From Ditylenchus dipsaci (Eukaryota > Nematoda > Chromadorea > Rhabditida > Anguinidae), in the NCBI GenBank assembly GCA_004194705.1, contig SADC01000328.1, positions 1 through 64,000 on the forward strand: DNA of 64,000 nucleotides, given 5' to 3'. A model generated the notes under the pieces. The model made no database searches. It saw only the letters and a list, made by a program, of their open reading frames with translations, and was not told the origin of the DNA. The translations under genes were made by a program, and so were the position numbers. Within the stretch, counting starts at the first letter, position 1. The number at the start of each line of letters is the position of its first letter. Below are positions 1 to 10,301 of this stretch, in pieces.

Positions 1-235
1 GCAATACGGTAATCCTCAATATTTTATACTTTTTAAGCACTCTATTGTGTTAAGCGGCTATTTATGGCAGGATAACTCGGTATATGCTGACAACCAATAC
101 TGTAGCAGCTCTCCTCTTCACTCTTACTAAAAGTTCATTTGCAATATTGATTGGGTTTTGTAGTGGTTGCTACTTTCGGGTGCGCCAAATCTACTTTATA
201 AGGGTATTGTAAATTGAAGCATCTTGTTTTTTCAG

Positions 236-303
236 GCAAGAGTGATGTGGTATACTGGTTTCTCCCTACAGGGGTTTGCATTGGCTGGCCTATTACGTCA
301 TGA
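236..303 (+). CDS. Terminal exon of an unrecognised gene (partial)
   Basis: A strong acceptor (TTTTTTCAG) ends at 235. It is followed by an open stretch reading KSDVVYWFLPTGVCIGWPI and a TGA at 301-303. An upstream exon may lie around 150-228 after a TTTTGTAG acceptor, but I could not fix its frame. The gene runs off the left edge. No family was recognised. Splice-site quality is the only real support, so this could be a chance reading. Confidence 0.25.
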
Positions 304-595
304 ATCGGTTCCTTTCACTGTTTGAAATTGTCATCGAGACCCTGTTCTATGTTATGCTTGTGAAATAGACAGCGATCCGAAAATTCAAAAGTCGCCGAAG
401 ATGATGGTTAAGAGAGCCGATTTTGTTTCAATGTCAAATTTTAAAATATAATGCTTCGTTATTACAGTCATTTTTCAGAAATTATGGCATACAGAAATAC
501 AAGAAGAGCGTTGCCTAAATAATTCTCAGATCACTCCACCTAGGCTACACTTGCACTTGAGTACGATTGGAGCGCCGACACCTCGACCAGCGGGA

Positions 596-750
596 CCGCG
601 AATGACGAATCAAATGGGACTGATCCACACATGTTGGAATTGGATGCATTCTACTCCATTAGTCTCGTATGACAGATTTGATCGTTTATTTAGTTAATTG
701 CGTTGTATAGACTGTTTGTGATACATTGTATTTGCCTAATAAAGAACGAG
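596..750 (+). repeat. Dispersed repeat copy 1, ending in AATAAAG
   Basis: This stretch matches 7057-7213 over about 150 bases with scattered differences (shared ATGACAGATTYGATCGTTYAT and GACTGTTTGTGAYA). Both copies end TAATAAAG or GATAAAG. A poly(A)-signal-like end suggests the 3' part of a retroelement or an LTR, but no coding sequence is attached to either copy. Confidence 0.5.
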
Positions 751-1560
751 CGTAGCTGCGCCAGTCGGGCGCTATTTGAGACTTCAAATCTTTAGAAATT
801 TTAGAGATCTCATGTCAAAAATCTTTTTTTCGGCACTTAAACCCAACAATCTCTGGAAAAGAGCGCTTTTGACCGAATGTCCTTTATTTTTAAATTTCGA
901 TTTGGAAGTCTTGCGTAAGGGGGAAGTTCGTAAGAATGAAATTTCGTAAGAAATTTTTTTGTAAGAAGCTTTTTTGAGAAGAAATGTTCGTAAGAAATTC
1001 AAGAACAGTTAAAAATGGCATCACTGATCCGCAGAATTACCAAAACGATAAAACTTCTTTACCGAAATCGGTCTTACAAATTTACGTCTACTAAAACATT
1101 TTTTCCGGTAAAGTATTTAAAAGAGACTTCTGAAAAAATGATAAGTCAGAAAAGAAAATTTACCACGATTTTTTTCAAAATTTTTCTGTGATGTCCATCA
1201 TGTTTTGCTACTTTTATAGAACAACTTCAAAAAAGACAGTCCATGTGAAATATGCCGAAATATATACATTTTAAAAAGTGCACTCAAATTTTGTTCTTAA
1301 TTTTCACCATTCTGCTATAAATATTAATTTTTACTAATTCTAACGCATTTTACTGAAAAAATTAGGTGTCATTAGAATGGGCAATACTTTTTTTGTCCAG
1401 ATTCACTTTTTTTTGACCCAGATTCACTTATTTCTGTCCCATTTTTTGTTTTGGCTAATTAGATTAAAAAGTTTAACTTTTTAAAAAAATTTTAACACCA
1501 TCTTGTACCCGCGACTCTAGTTTCTAACAAGGTATCATTTATTGCATCATCTCCAGGGTT
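751..1560. other. AT-rich non-coding stretch with a small TTCGTAAGAA array
   Basis: There is no supportable gene. At about 915-1000 the word TTCGTAAGAA is repeated with small variations. The rest is homopolymer-rich AT sequence. Confidence 0.4.
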
Positions 1561-1564
1561 CGAC

Positions 1565-1635
1565 AAATGTGCCCTTTTTAGGGCACATCGGTCAGAAAAT
1601 GTGCCCTTTCAAGGAAAAATGTGCCCTTTTCTTTT
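1565..1635. repeat. Short tandem word AATGTGCCCTTTT
   Basis: The word occurs three times in about 65 bases, with one inverted half (AGGGCACAT). It resembles the copy-specific word arrays elsewhere in the window, but no partner array lies nearby. Confidence 0.45.
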
Positions 1636-1864
1636 TCAAAATTTTTGTTACTTTTTTTTAACTTTTTTCAATTTTTTGTGTTTTTTACAGGGTTTATTCA
1701 TATTTCGGCCTATACATGTTTATATAGTTTATAATATAAATACTTAAATAATCACGGTAAATATCAGTGTTTTGCATGTAAATGAGCATTCTCATTTCTA
1801 GATCTATATTTCTCTGCTTTAAAGCGGCTCTTTTCTTAGCAGCAGTCGCATGCGGTTTCGAAGC

Positions 1865-2243
1865 ACATCCACAGAGCAATTAACAAGGCCATGAGGAAAA
1901 TCATGCCACCTAAGCCATAAGTCAGCCAACCAAAGGGTTGAGTTTGAGTTAAGCCATGCCTGTAGTTGTGGAAAGCCACTCCACACGGCCCAACTCGCAA
2001 TACCAGTGCCAACAGAGGATACCTACCAGATATGAAGGCCTTGACAGTTCCCTTGTTCTTGCTGTCAGTCTTGCTGCCTCACTGGGACTGTCTCCAGATA
2101 CTGATGCCCCATCATTTGAGTTTCCATCACTAGAGGCACTGATTCCATTGTTACCCGCGACCGCCACCTCTACTCGCTCTAGGTTTTGCTCTCACCAGAG
2201 CATTGTTTTTCTGAAAAATTGCCATCTTTACTTGATTCATTAA
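1865..2243 (-). other. Balanced-composition island with competing open frames; possible exon(s)
   Basis: This roughly 380-base island is less AT-rich than its surroundings and is open in several frames on both strands. One minus frame is Ser/Gly/Asp-rich and ends at a good donor after LSRPSYL (CTG|GTAGGT). Another minus frame ends in a hydrophobic, membrane-like segment (WLTYGLGGMIFLMALLIALW) and a stop. A plus frame of 95 codons also exists. I cannot choose between them and recognise no family. It is probably an exon or exon pair of a minus-strand gene. Confidence 0.25.
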
Positions 2244-2460
2244 GGTCAAAATCGGAAAAGGTGGAAAAAGGTTGATATGTCAAATAAATTGCTATTACTG
2301 TTGTGAACACGGTGAAGTTTCTCTGAAATAGCAGAAATTTTGAGGGCGCACATAAAAAATAATCATGTCAGCGAGCCCTGTATTTAATTTTCTGACTTGA
2401 AAAGAAACATATGTTGAACCCGAAAGTTTAACGATTTTTCGTTCAAAATAGTATTGGCTA

Positions 2461-4045
2461 ATATTTAAATCTGCTGCCAAAAATTGAATTATGCTGCCAA
2501 AATCTTTATAATTCTGCTGCCAATCAAATCTGCTGCCAAAAATTTGAATTTTGCTGCCAAAAATTGAATTTTGCTGCCAAAAATTTGAATTTTGCTGCAA
2601 ATCAAATCTGCTGCCAAAAATTTGAATTTTGCTGCCAAAAATTTGAATTTCGCTGCCAAAATTTGAATTTTGCTGCCAAAAATCTGAATTTTGCTGTCAA
2701 AAATTTGAATCTCGCTGCCAAAATTTAAGTTTTACTGCCTAAATTTCTCGACCTATTTCTACAGCCTGATCTTTGATTCATGTCCATCATGCATGATTGG
2801 TTGAGATTGTTGCACCATATCCTTTTTTCCTATACTATCTATGTAAATTTGAATTCTACTTTTACGAATAAATTGAAAACACGAGGTTTAGTTTTGATTT
2901 TAATTGGAAATAATGACAATGCAAGAGACATTCGTGACGAAAACAACAAATCACTACAAATCTTGACAAATGGATGGAATTACACACCAAAAATCACTAA
3001 GCTTGTGAGAGTCTTCTCTTTTCCTTTTCTTACCCAATGGATCAGAAATAGCTTCAGCTGGATAACGTATGAGGTCATCTTCTTCGTTATAATAATGGCA
3101 TGTTTGCAAGGATTCTTTTTGACCCAACAGAGCATGTGCACTTGTAGAAATTCAGTTGCTGGGCACATCTGGCGTTGTCCCGTGAGGCTAAACAACCAAC
3201 TAAAGTGTGTTTGTGAGCTGTCAATTGAAAAATATTCACCTTGTCGTTTGAATCTCCGCTGTAGCTCTGCATCATTTTTTTCAACTGCGCGAAAAAAGCA
3301 GGCAAAAAGGCGTCGGCGAAGACTGTGGCAATCCTTGATGACTCGATTGTTTGACTCTAATCCATTGTTGGTAGATGGCTATCAGAAAAATCCTCATACC
3401 ATCCGGACAGGTCTGAATTCACCGAGATGAGAAGAAATAATTACAAACGGAGCTGCGCAGGCATTGTTTTGACAAATTCGAGATTCCAAATCTTTGTTCA
3501 TTGTTTGCCATGGTCGAGCGACGAATCCTCAGCACAGCAGGACAACCAAAAGATTTTTTCCTTTGTAGCTGCATTCTACACTGTGTCTAGAATCTAGCCC
3601 TAACATATTTCAATAATATTGAGTAATACAAATAACAAAAACTTACAGTCTCCATTCATTGCTTGACCAAGGATTGCCAGGGTGCTTTTCCAGTTTTTCA
3701 ACTCCTCTTTTGCATCGGAACCTTCAAATGTCTGGATCACGTTGTACATAATTCCCGCAGCACGCTTTTTGGTTGAACGACTTGTTCGATATGCATCTGA
3801 AACAGATAAAAAATGATTTGAAGGTAGACAAAGATGGAAGAAATACAGTTCAATTGGGAAAATTGGCAGCAAAATCAGATTTTTGGCAGCAAAATTCAAT
3901 TTTTGCAGCGAAAATTCAATTTTTTGGCAGCGAAATTCAAATTTTTGGCAGCAGATTTGATTTGGCAGCAGAATTTAAAGATTTTGGCAGCAAATTCAAA
4001 TTTTGGCAGCGAAATTCAAATTTTTTTGGCAGCAAAATTAAATAC
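2461..4045 (-). mobile_element. Element bounded by inverted word arrays (TTTGGCAGCAAAATTC), Mutator-like candidate
   Basis: From 2461 to about 2735 the word GCTGCCAAAAATTTGAATTTT repeats about a dozen times. From about 3855 to 4045 the same word runs in the opposite orientation, and the outer parts of the two arrays align base by base, including the irregular units. The interior holds minus-strand spliced open stretches: one exon after a TTTATCTGTTTCAG acceptor (3650-3796, GIMYNVIQTFEGSDAKEEL) and one at about 3430-3585 with KSFGCPAVLRIRRST, which resembles the FAR1/FLYWCH-type zinc fold of Mutator-like transposases. An NLS-like GKKRKRED lies near 3020. Exact ends and target duplication were not resolved. 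The Mutator assignment is an inference from one weak motif plus the TIR architecture. Confidence 0.5.
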
Positions 4046-4739
4046 ACCCAAAGTATTTTTCAGTTTCAACATTTACTAATACTTTAAAATCAAATCTTTT
4101 ACCGGACTATTACACCCTCTCCAAATGTGTAAAAATAAATGAATAACTATTTGCAAATGCTTTCAATATTTCGCTCACCTTGTCTGAAGAAGAAGCGCTA
4201 TTATTCACTTCATCGTTCTCGGCACTCATACAGAGCAACACAGATGAAAAATGCAAAGCAATGCAAAGCAGAAGCTTAAAAACTTTATTGTTGATGATGA
4301 CTCAAGCATTAGCAGCTCATTGCTCGCGCTGCTTTATTCACTCTTGAGAAAAAATGACCGAGATGATAAAAAGTAGCACTTTGCTCAGCTTTTGTGGACC
4401 CTCAATATAAGAAACCAGTTATCGTCCTTGTGTCGAAAGTTAGCGTTGGAACTTAGAAGAGGTGAAGAACAGAATAAAAGCAAACCTCATAATTATTTTA
4501 GATAGTAAACGCTGTCACTGAAGCTTTGTTGCTAGGAGATGGTTTACAAGGCTGTGTTTTCCTTATTCACAGCAATATAGTGGTTCACGCATGTACTCTG
4601 AAGCTGACCTGTAACTGGGAAATAGCTGCTGGAATTGCCATCTTAATATGCGGCTATAATTTCTTTGAATACCTGAATTCTGGAATACGTTCAAAAAACA
4701 GACTTCTATGCTAGCTCCAGTTGCCTAAAATATTTGCCC

Positions 4740-5095
4740 TACAGGCTTCAAGCACGAGAGCGAAAGAGCTTCTTTGCTACTTCGCCTCAACCACGAAGAG
4801 ATTACATCAAAAAGAATAACCATAGAATGAGACAAGCATCGCAAAGGATACTTCAAAGAGAATTGCACAGAGGATGATATCAAGAAAGAATGCCTCAAAA
4901 AACAACCATCCAAAGAATACCATCAAAAGAATACCATCGAAAGAATACCATCGCGAAGAGTGCAATCCGAAGAGAATCTAACTGAAAAAAAACTATTGCA
5001 GAATATCGTAGAATACCTTCGAAAAGATATCCATGCGAAGAGATGTCCATTGAAGAAGAAACACATCGAAAGACAACCATCGAAGAAAAAGAGAT
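4740..5095. repeat. Degenerate tandem array, word AAAGAATACCATCG
   Basis: A word of about 13-15 bases (GAATACCATC with GAA or CAA spacers) repeats in degenerate form roughly twenty times. No inverted partner was found in the window. Apparent reading frames here are artefacts of the repeat. Confidence 0.6.
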
Positions 5096-5169
5096 AGAAA
5101 CTGGAAGTGTATTTAGGATCCTAAACTTTAGCTCTCAAGTTCAAGTTTTCCTTTAAGGCAAAGAATTTT

Positions 5170-5440
5170 TCGAACAAGCATTTTCGTGAGCTTATTAAAT
5201 TCTCATGAGAACTTGAGAATCCTCATGGATCAAAAATTTTTCATGAGCTCAAGGGGTTCTCATGAGAATTTCATGAGGACAAGAGCTTGTCCTCAACCTC
5301 ATGAGAATGAGGACGACGTGATCTCATGCGTGTGAGGTTGCGTGAGAATTTCAAAAACGTCTCCTCACGTGAGGTGAGCTCACGTGAGAATCGGTCCTCA
5401 TGAGGATGAGCTCACGATGTTGTGAGCTCATGCAAACCGT
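5170..5440. repeat. Cluster of palindromic CTCATGAG / CTCACGTGAG motifs
   Basis: About 270 bases are dominated by self-complementary 8-10-mers: CTCATGAG, CTCACGTGAG, CCTCATGAGG and GAGCTC variants, separated by AACTTGAGAAT or ATTTCATGAGG. It probably derives from one word that drifted while keeping dyad symmetry. No coding potential. Confidence 0.6.
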
Positions 5441-5509
5441 GCTTTGGCCATGGATGAAGAGAATTTTTAATGGGATTTTTCGCAAAATTTGGGCAACTGA
5501 CACAACCTT

Positions 5510-5770
5510 TTACTACAGAAAAGCCATTTAAATAGGGTTCAAGGGCTGTATTGGGAGGGGAAGGGACAAAACAGGGGCCACTAATTAATAAGGGTTTAAG
5601 ACCCCCTCAAACCCAGCAACTTGGGGTCCACCACTTAATATATACCTTTATACCTTTACATAAACCGAGAGCTGAAAAAAAAGAACAAAAGAGAGAAGAT
5701 ACCTAAGTATATGACAGTAGGTCGATTTTTTGGGGGGGTTATAAGCCAGTAGGGTCCACTTTTTGATAAT
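5510..5770 (+). repeat. Dispersed repeat (TTGGGAGGGGAAGGGA family)
   Basis: The core GGGCTGTATTGGGAGGG is followed by AGGGGCCACT and, further on, ACAGTAGGTCGATTTTT. Related copies lie at about 6420-6480, 33990-34300, 61050-61100 and inverted at 61625-61700. No coding capacity was found. Confidence 0.6.
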
Positions 5771-5775
5771 GTTTA

Positions 5776-6204
5776 CAGTCGACTCTCGATTTAACATACG
5801 GTCGATTTAACATACACCCTCGATTTAACATACGGCTGAGGGCGATTTGGTTAGCCTAATTGAATAAGAACAAACTAACTCTCGATACAACATACCCCGA
5901 TTTAACATACCCTCGATTTAACATGCGGCTGAGTCGGTCCCTTCAATAATAAACTCCGTCAAATTACCCCCGATTTAACATACACCTTGATTGCGCGTAC
6001 ACCTAGGTTGGTATCCCTTTGTTTAATAGCCGGCCCCTAGAAGTGATCAAAAATGTAGTGGCTAGAGGGTGGCCTTAGGATGGCGGGTTATCGAAAGTAG
6101 CTGGTTAGCGGGTATAGACTTTCTTTGTTTTCTCGGTCGGCCACCACATCGCGCTCGAATCGGGTGGCGGGTTATCGAAAGTGGCGGGTTAGCGGAGTTG
6201 ACTG
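5776..6204 (+). mobile_element. Pogo/Tigger-like TIR element, words TCGATTTAACATAC and GGCGGGTTATCGAAAG
   Basis: The element starts TA|CAGTCGACTCTCGAT and ends GGAGTTGACTG|TA, giving TA duplications on both sides. The left half repeats TCGATTTAACATAC six times. The right half instead repeats GGCGGGTTATCGAAAG and GGGTTAGCGG. A framework string, CTGAGGGCGATTTGGTTAGCC, is shared with the element near 59.4 kb. The two ends carry different words, so this copy looks chimeric. The family call rests on CAGTnnAAnCTCG tips and the TA target. Confidence 0.65.
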
Positions 6205-6419
6205 TATAAAAACGATACAGAGTATGAAACAGAAATCAATTCCAAATTATTTTACTCGTGAAGAATGATTGACTGCTAACATACTTGATAACATTATCGT
6301 TTGCCAACATCCTTGTTATTGTTCTGCCTTCCAATATTATAAAATTCGATTCAACATATGGCATGGGAAATTAAGGTAAACAGGCCCCTTGAAAAATTTA
6401 AATTGGCGCCTTTTGAATT

Positions 6420-6700
6420 TTAAAGGGATTAAGGGCTGTATAGGGAGGGGAAGAAATAAAAGGGGCCACTAGTCATAGCAGGCCAGCTAACAAGAAGATG
6501 TTGAACATAGTTTTGAATACTGGGGCTTACCGCATAAATAAACTCTGGTATCCATGCTTTTCATGCATCCAGAGTCACTTTCGAGTGATTTGTTTCCAAG
6601 GTATGTGGGTGTGCGCATCTTAAATCCAAGCCCCCTGCGCCCTGGAAGGGGGCGCAGTGGCTTGAGAGTTGGGGGGGGTGTGTTGATTGTAAACTGCAAC
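6420..6700 (+). repeat. Dispersed repeat with CCCCCTGCGCCC hairpin
   Basis: This contains the string around GCATCCAGAGTCACTTTCGA, then GTGTGCGCATCT and a G/C hairpin (CCCCCTGCGCCC ... GGGGGCGCAG). Relatives lie at 39735-39930 and 61245-61620. Confidence 0.6.
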
Positions 6701-7056
6701 CAATCGACGGCGAAACTGAAAACTCAAGACCTCACAAGAAAGCTGAGGAAAAACTGCTACACTTATACCGTCCATCGACGCGCCATATCGAGCCAAAAAT
6801 GACCATTTTCAAAATCGCGTTTTTGACTATCTCGTTCCGACTAAAAAAGTGAAAAATAAATTGGATGCTCCATTAAATTATGCACCAGAATGGGCCGGTC
6901 TCACCATTCAGCCTATCCGTGTTGAGGATATTTATAAAGTTTCTTCATGTGCGATGTACACTACTATACGTTTCCTTGTCAGTATCATTGTGAAATTGTT
7001 CTCACTCTCATTCTGGCATTGTCACTCTCATTTTTGAAAACACTGCACCAAGACAA

Positions 7057-7213
7057 CGAATGACAAATCAAAATGGGACTGATTCAGCTCATGTCGGAAC
7101 CGGGATGCATTCTGCTACATTAGTCTCGTATGACAGATTCGATCGTTCATTTACTTAATTTAATCGCGTTGTAAAGACTGTTTGTGACATATTGTATTTG
7201 ACTGATAAAGAAT
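7057..7213 (+). repeat. Dispersed repeat copy 2
   Basis: This is the second copy of the 596-750 repeat. It ends ACTGATAAAG and is followed by an unrelated flank. Confidence 0.5.
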
Positions 7214-7340
7214 TCCTTGTTATTTCTCTGTTGGTTCTTTGAACGGTGCCAGTTACGATCTATTAAACTCACTGTCATTTATTTATTCTAAGCTTTTATA
7301 TACGAACCAATCAGTGGCCTGACGTGTAATGGTTCTTGTG

Positions 7341-10301
7341 TCAACTAGCAGGGGCATTGATCAAAACTGGATATGACCGCATCTGGTTCATTTCTTGAGA
7401 TATAGGTTGGCTTGGCACGTCTCCTAGTGATTCACGTGTTTTTTCTACTGTTTTTGATTTAATCATTGGTTCTTTGTCGTGGGGCGTACAATTTTCACCT
7501 TAATTTAGGAATACTCATTGTTCATATAGGAATTAAAATTATAGAAGTTACATGATAAAGCGCAAAATTCACGCATTATTTTCTCGAAAAAAACAGAGTT
7601 GCAACGATCAAGCCATCTCCAACAAAGTGTAGCACGGTCCACGCAAGGTTCTACAATCATGTAATATTGTCTTATTAATCACTTCATTACGTAAAAAACT
7701 TACGAGTTGTAGCCTGTGTTGTTGTTTGCACGGGCAAAGCCCTTGGAATAAATGAATTTGTGACTGAGGGAATGGGTGCATGCAATGGCTGTGTCCCTGA
7801 GGGAGGGCGCCTAGGCAAAATAAGTGAATTATAGGGTCGAATCACAGGAGCTGATGCCATTCTGCTGCTTATGCTATTTGAAAATTCGAGCCCTGATGTA
7901 TCAATTGGCTCAGCAAAACCCTGTAAAAATGTATTAAGTAGCGAAATTACGTAGCTATCATAGTATACACCTTACTGAGCATTGATACATCCTCTGGATT
8001 TTAGACAAATCTGTTGGACTAAAGTCCAATGCTGAGCCGATTACGTGAGTCATTTGTGGACTTTTGGCAATAAGTGTTTCTCTGCCGTTCTTGCTATTTA
8101 AAATAATTATAATTAAAGTCTGTTTTAAGCAACTGAAAGACTAACCTGAAGGCCATGCTATCGTAATGCATGATCAGAAGCATAAATTGACAGTGATTTA
8201 ATTTTTCAAAGGGTGTATTCAAAACAACTGACCGAATGATAGTCATATGGCTGCCCGTAATAAGATGACTCCGTTAAGTCCACCCGTCCAAATTGGTCAT
8301 AGGCATCTGGGAATAGTCAATTATAATGTAGAGAAAAATTCCGATTTAGCGAAGCCACTACCTCTGTCAATATTCTGCCTAAAACAACTAATAATCTAGA
8401 TAGTCCAAGAATAGGTTAAAAACAACTCGCCATAGTATAGAGATAAAGTGGTCCCGATCCCACCTTTCATGCTCATGATAGAAACCCACAGAATGCATGA
8501 GCTCGTGGATTATGGTATCCAGATGGAGACAGCCATCGTCTAGCGACAGCTCCTGCTTGCCACCTGCTCGTCCAACATCTGAGTAACATCTGAGAAAAGG
8601 AATACGATTATTACATTTTTGTGATTTTTAAAAAAGGCCATATTTGTCAATCCATGGTTTGTAAAAAGTCAAGAAAACATTGATTGTCACAAACTATTTT
8701 CCACAACTGTATAATGGACTGCAGAGAGTTTTGGAAATTACCCACTGCTTTTTAAACTTAACGCCGTACTTTTACTTACCCATCTGAAAAGAATTGATGC
8801 TTTGACTTATCAAATCCTCAATATTAGTCATACCAATTTTGCCAATGTATAGATAGTCTCTGTCAAAAGCACTTCTGGGCGTGAAACGAATGCACGTACG
8901 AGAATGATACTCCTAAATAGGTATGTCGATTTATTTACCCAATTTTTTTAAGTTTAGTAAAATTATGGACTTTTAGTTAAAGAGAAATTAGTTAAAAATT
9001 GTCGGCAATAATAAGTTTTGTCACGCAGAAACTATGGTTCTTTAAAATAAAAAGTAAAAGATATGTGTTTCTACCTGAAAAGCCCTTGCGAGAATGGCTC
9101 TCTCCTTTTCGGTGTACTGTGTGCTCAAAACATAAGGAATGCGAGCACTTGGCCATTTCTTGACCACACTTGTTACCCCTAGAAAGAGGCATTACCACAA
9201 TTTTTATTTCGTTATTTTATATACTCCTACCGTTTCTACGAATATGGCTGGTGTTCAATGGAGAATCTGGCTTTTTTATTTTTTGATGTCTTTCCCTCTG
9301 CAATCGTGAAATTAAAACAGAAAATAGAAAAAAAATCTACCCTCAAAGCAGCTTTGCCCCTTATATCTCCTCTGTAATATTTTTGCGCTGACAAAATATT
9401 CCTTGGCCTCAACTTATTTTTGCTGCTGTTGGCGGCTAATCTTTATTTATTGTTAGATCTTGTCACAGAAAAAACTTACAAAAATATTCTCTATATTTTT
9501 TGGCGTTATCAAAATCAATTTCTGTGAGAAAGGTCACATTGTCTTCTATAAAGAGAAATATTTTACATTGGAAAACAAATGTTTTTACCTTTCAAAGCAC
9601 GCAGAAAATCATCAGCTGTCAGAAAACCTGCGCCGTAGTTTTAGCTAAATGGGTTAAAGGTCACCACCACACATTTGATTGACCCGTAGGCAGGGTTGGC
9701 AGGGTGTGGCTTTTTCGGCCACAAAAAGGCTACACCCTTTTTGTAGAATTTGCATAAAATGATACATTGCTTCGAATTTTCAAAATGTAATATACGTTTT
9801 TAAGACTTCAATAGAAGGGTAAGGAAGATGTCGTTTAAGTAGTATATTGAAACATCAGAAGCGCTAATAAAATACTTGAAAAAACAAGCGATGAAAAGAA
9901 AAAACGTCTTTTTAAAACAGCCACACCGGGGCCGAAAAAGCCACACCTTGCCAACCCTGCCCGTAGGCTTCGAAGTTTGGGCAAAAAGAGATTTTAAAAA
10001 TCTGTTAGAAAAATAGAAGAATTAATAATAAAACCACGAGCTTTCCGATATCACAATTCGGTAGCCACTTTGCTCTGACTTTTAGTGAAATTTCTTAACC
10101 AAATTTTTGCTACAATACACCAAAACAGACACCAAAATGTGAAATTAGAACATTATCAAATGTAAGGACTCATGAAATTTTTAAATTAATATCACATGGA
10201 TATCACAGATATCGCAACTTACACAACGAATACAACAGGAGTAGTAGCCAAGAAATAGTTAAGCAGTTAGGGTAGCAGATTGTGCTCACAGATAACTTCA
10301 T
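7341..10301 (-). CDS. Secreted astacin metalloprotease with C-terminal ShKT domain (complete, 13 exons)
   Basis: Exons, 5' to 3': 10301-10223, 9435-9341, 9297-9231, 9178-9075, 8912-8834, 8589-8431, 8378-8362, 8306-8233, 8174-8146, 8093-7976, 7920-7704, 7650-7552, 7498-7341; about 431 residues. Exon 1 is a signal peptide (MKLSVSTICY... with a LTISWLLLLLYSL core). A propeptide carries the YRGDI switch motif, and maturation is likely at HIRRNG. The catalytic domain begins KKWPSARIPYVL and has the zinc site HELMHSVGFYHEHER and the Met-turn MHYDSM. A Pro/Ser/Thr-rich linker follows, then a six-cysteine ShKT module whose last cysteines (SCENC) are made by the final splice. ShKT is a common nematode extracellular module and does not make this a toxin. 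Three junctions are irregular (see findings). AATAAA-like signals follow near 7278. An hAT-type MITE sits in intron 1. Confidence 0.93.
9691..9959. mobile_element. hAT-like MITE with 8-bp target duplication
   Basis: The terminal inverted repeats are CAGGGTTGGCAGGGTGTGGC and its complement, flanked by a perfect direct repeat CCCGTAGG at 9683-9690 and 9960-9967. CAGGGTTGG tips with 8-bp duplications are typical of hAT elements. At 269 bp and without a coding frame it is non-autonomous. It lies in intron 1 of the astacin gene. A related fragment starts near 35461. Confidence 0.85.

Noticed and set aside
2780..3430. 216-codon plus-strand open frame with Met start
   Set aside because: It lies antisense to better-supported spliced minus-strand exons inside the 2461-4045 element and shows no domain; its length is likely incidental.
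596..7213. The two 150-base repeats as LTRs of one retrotransposon
   Set aside because: The 6.3 kb between them holds other repeats but no gag, protease or reverse transcriptase frame, and the copies differ too much for a paired-LTR call.
7498..7650. ShK-type cysteine module as a venom toxin
   Set aside because: It is the C-terminal module of a complete astacin protease; ShKT domains are common in nematode secreted proteins and nothing suggests a free toxin gene.
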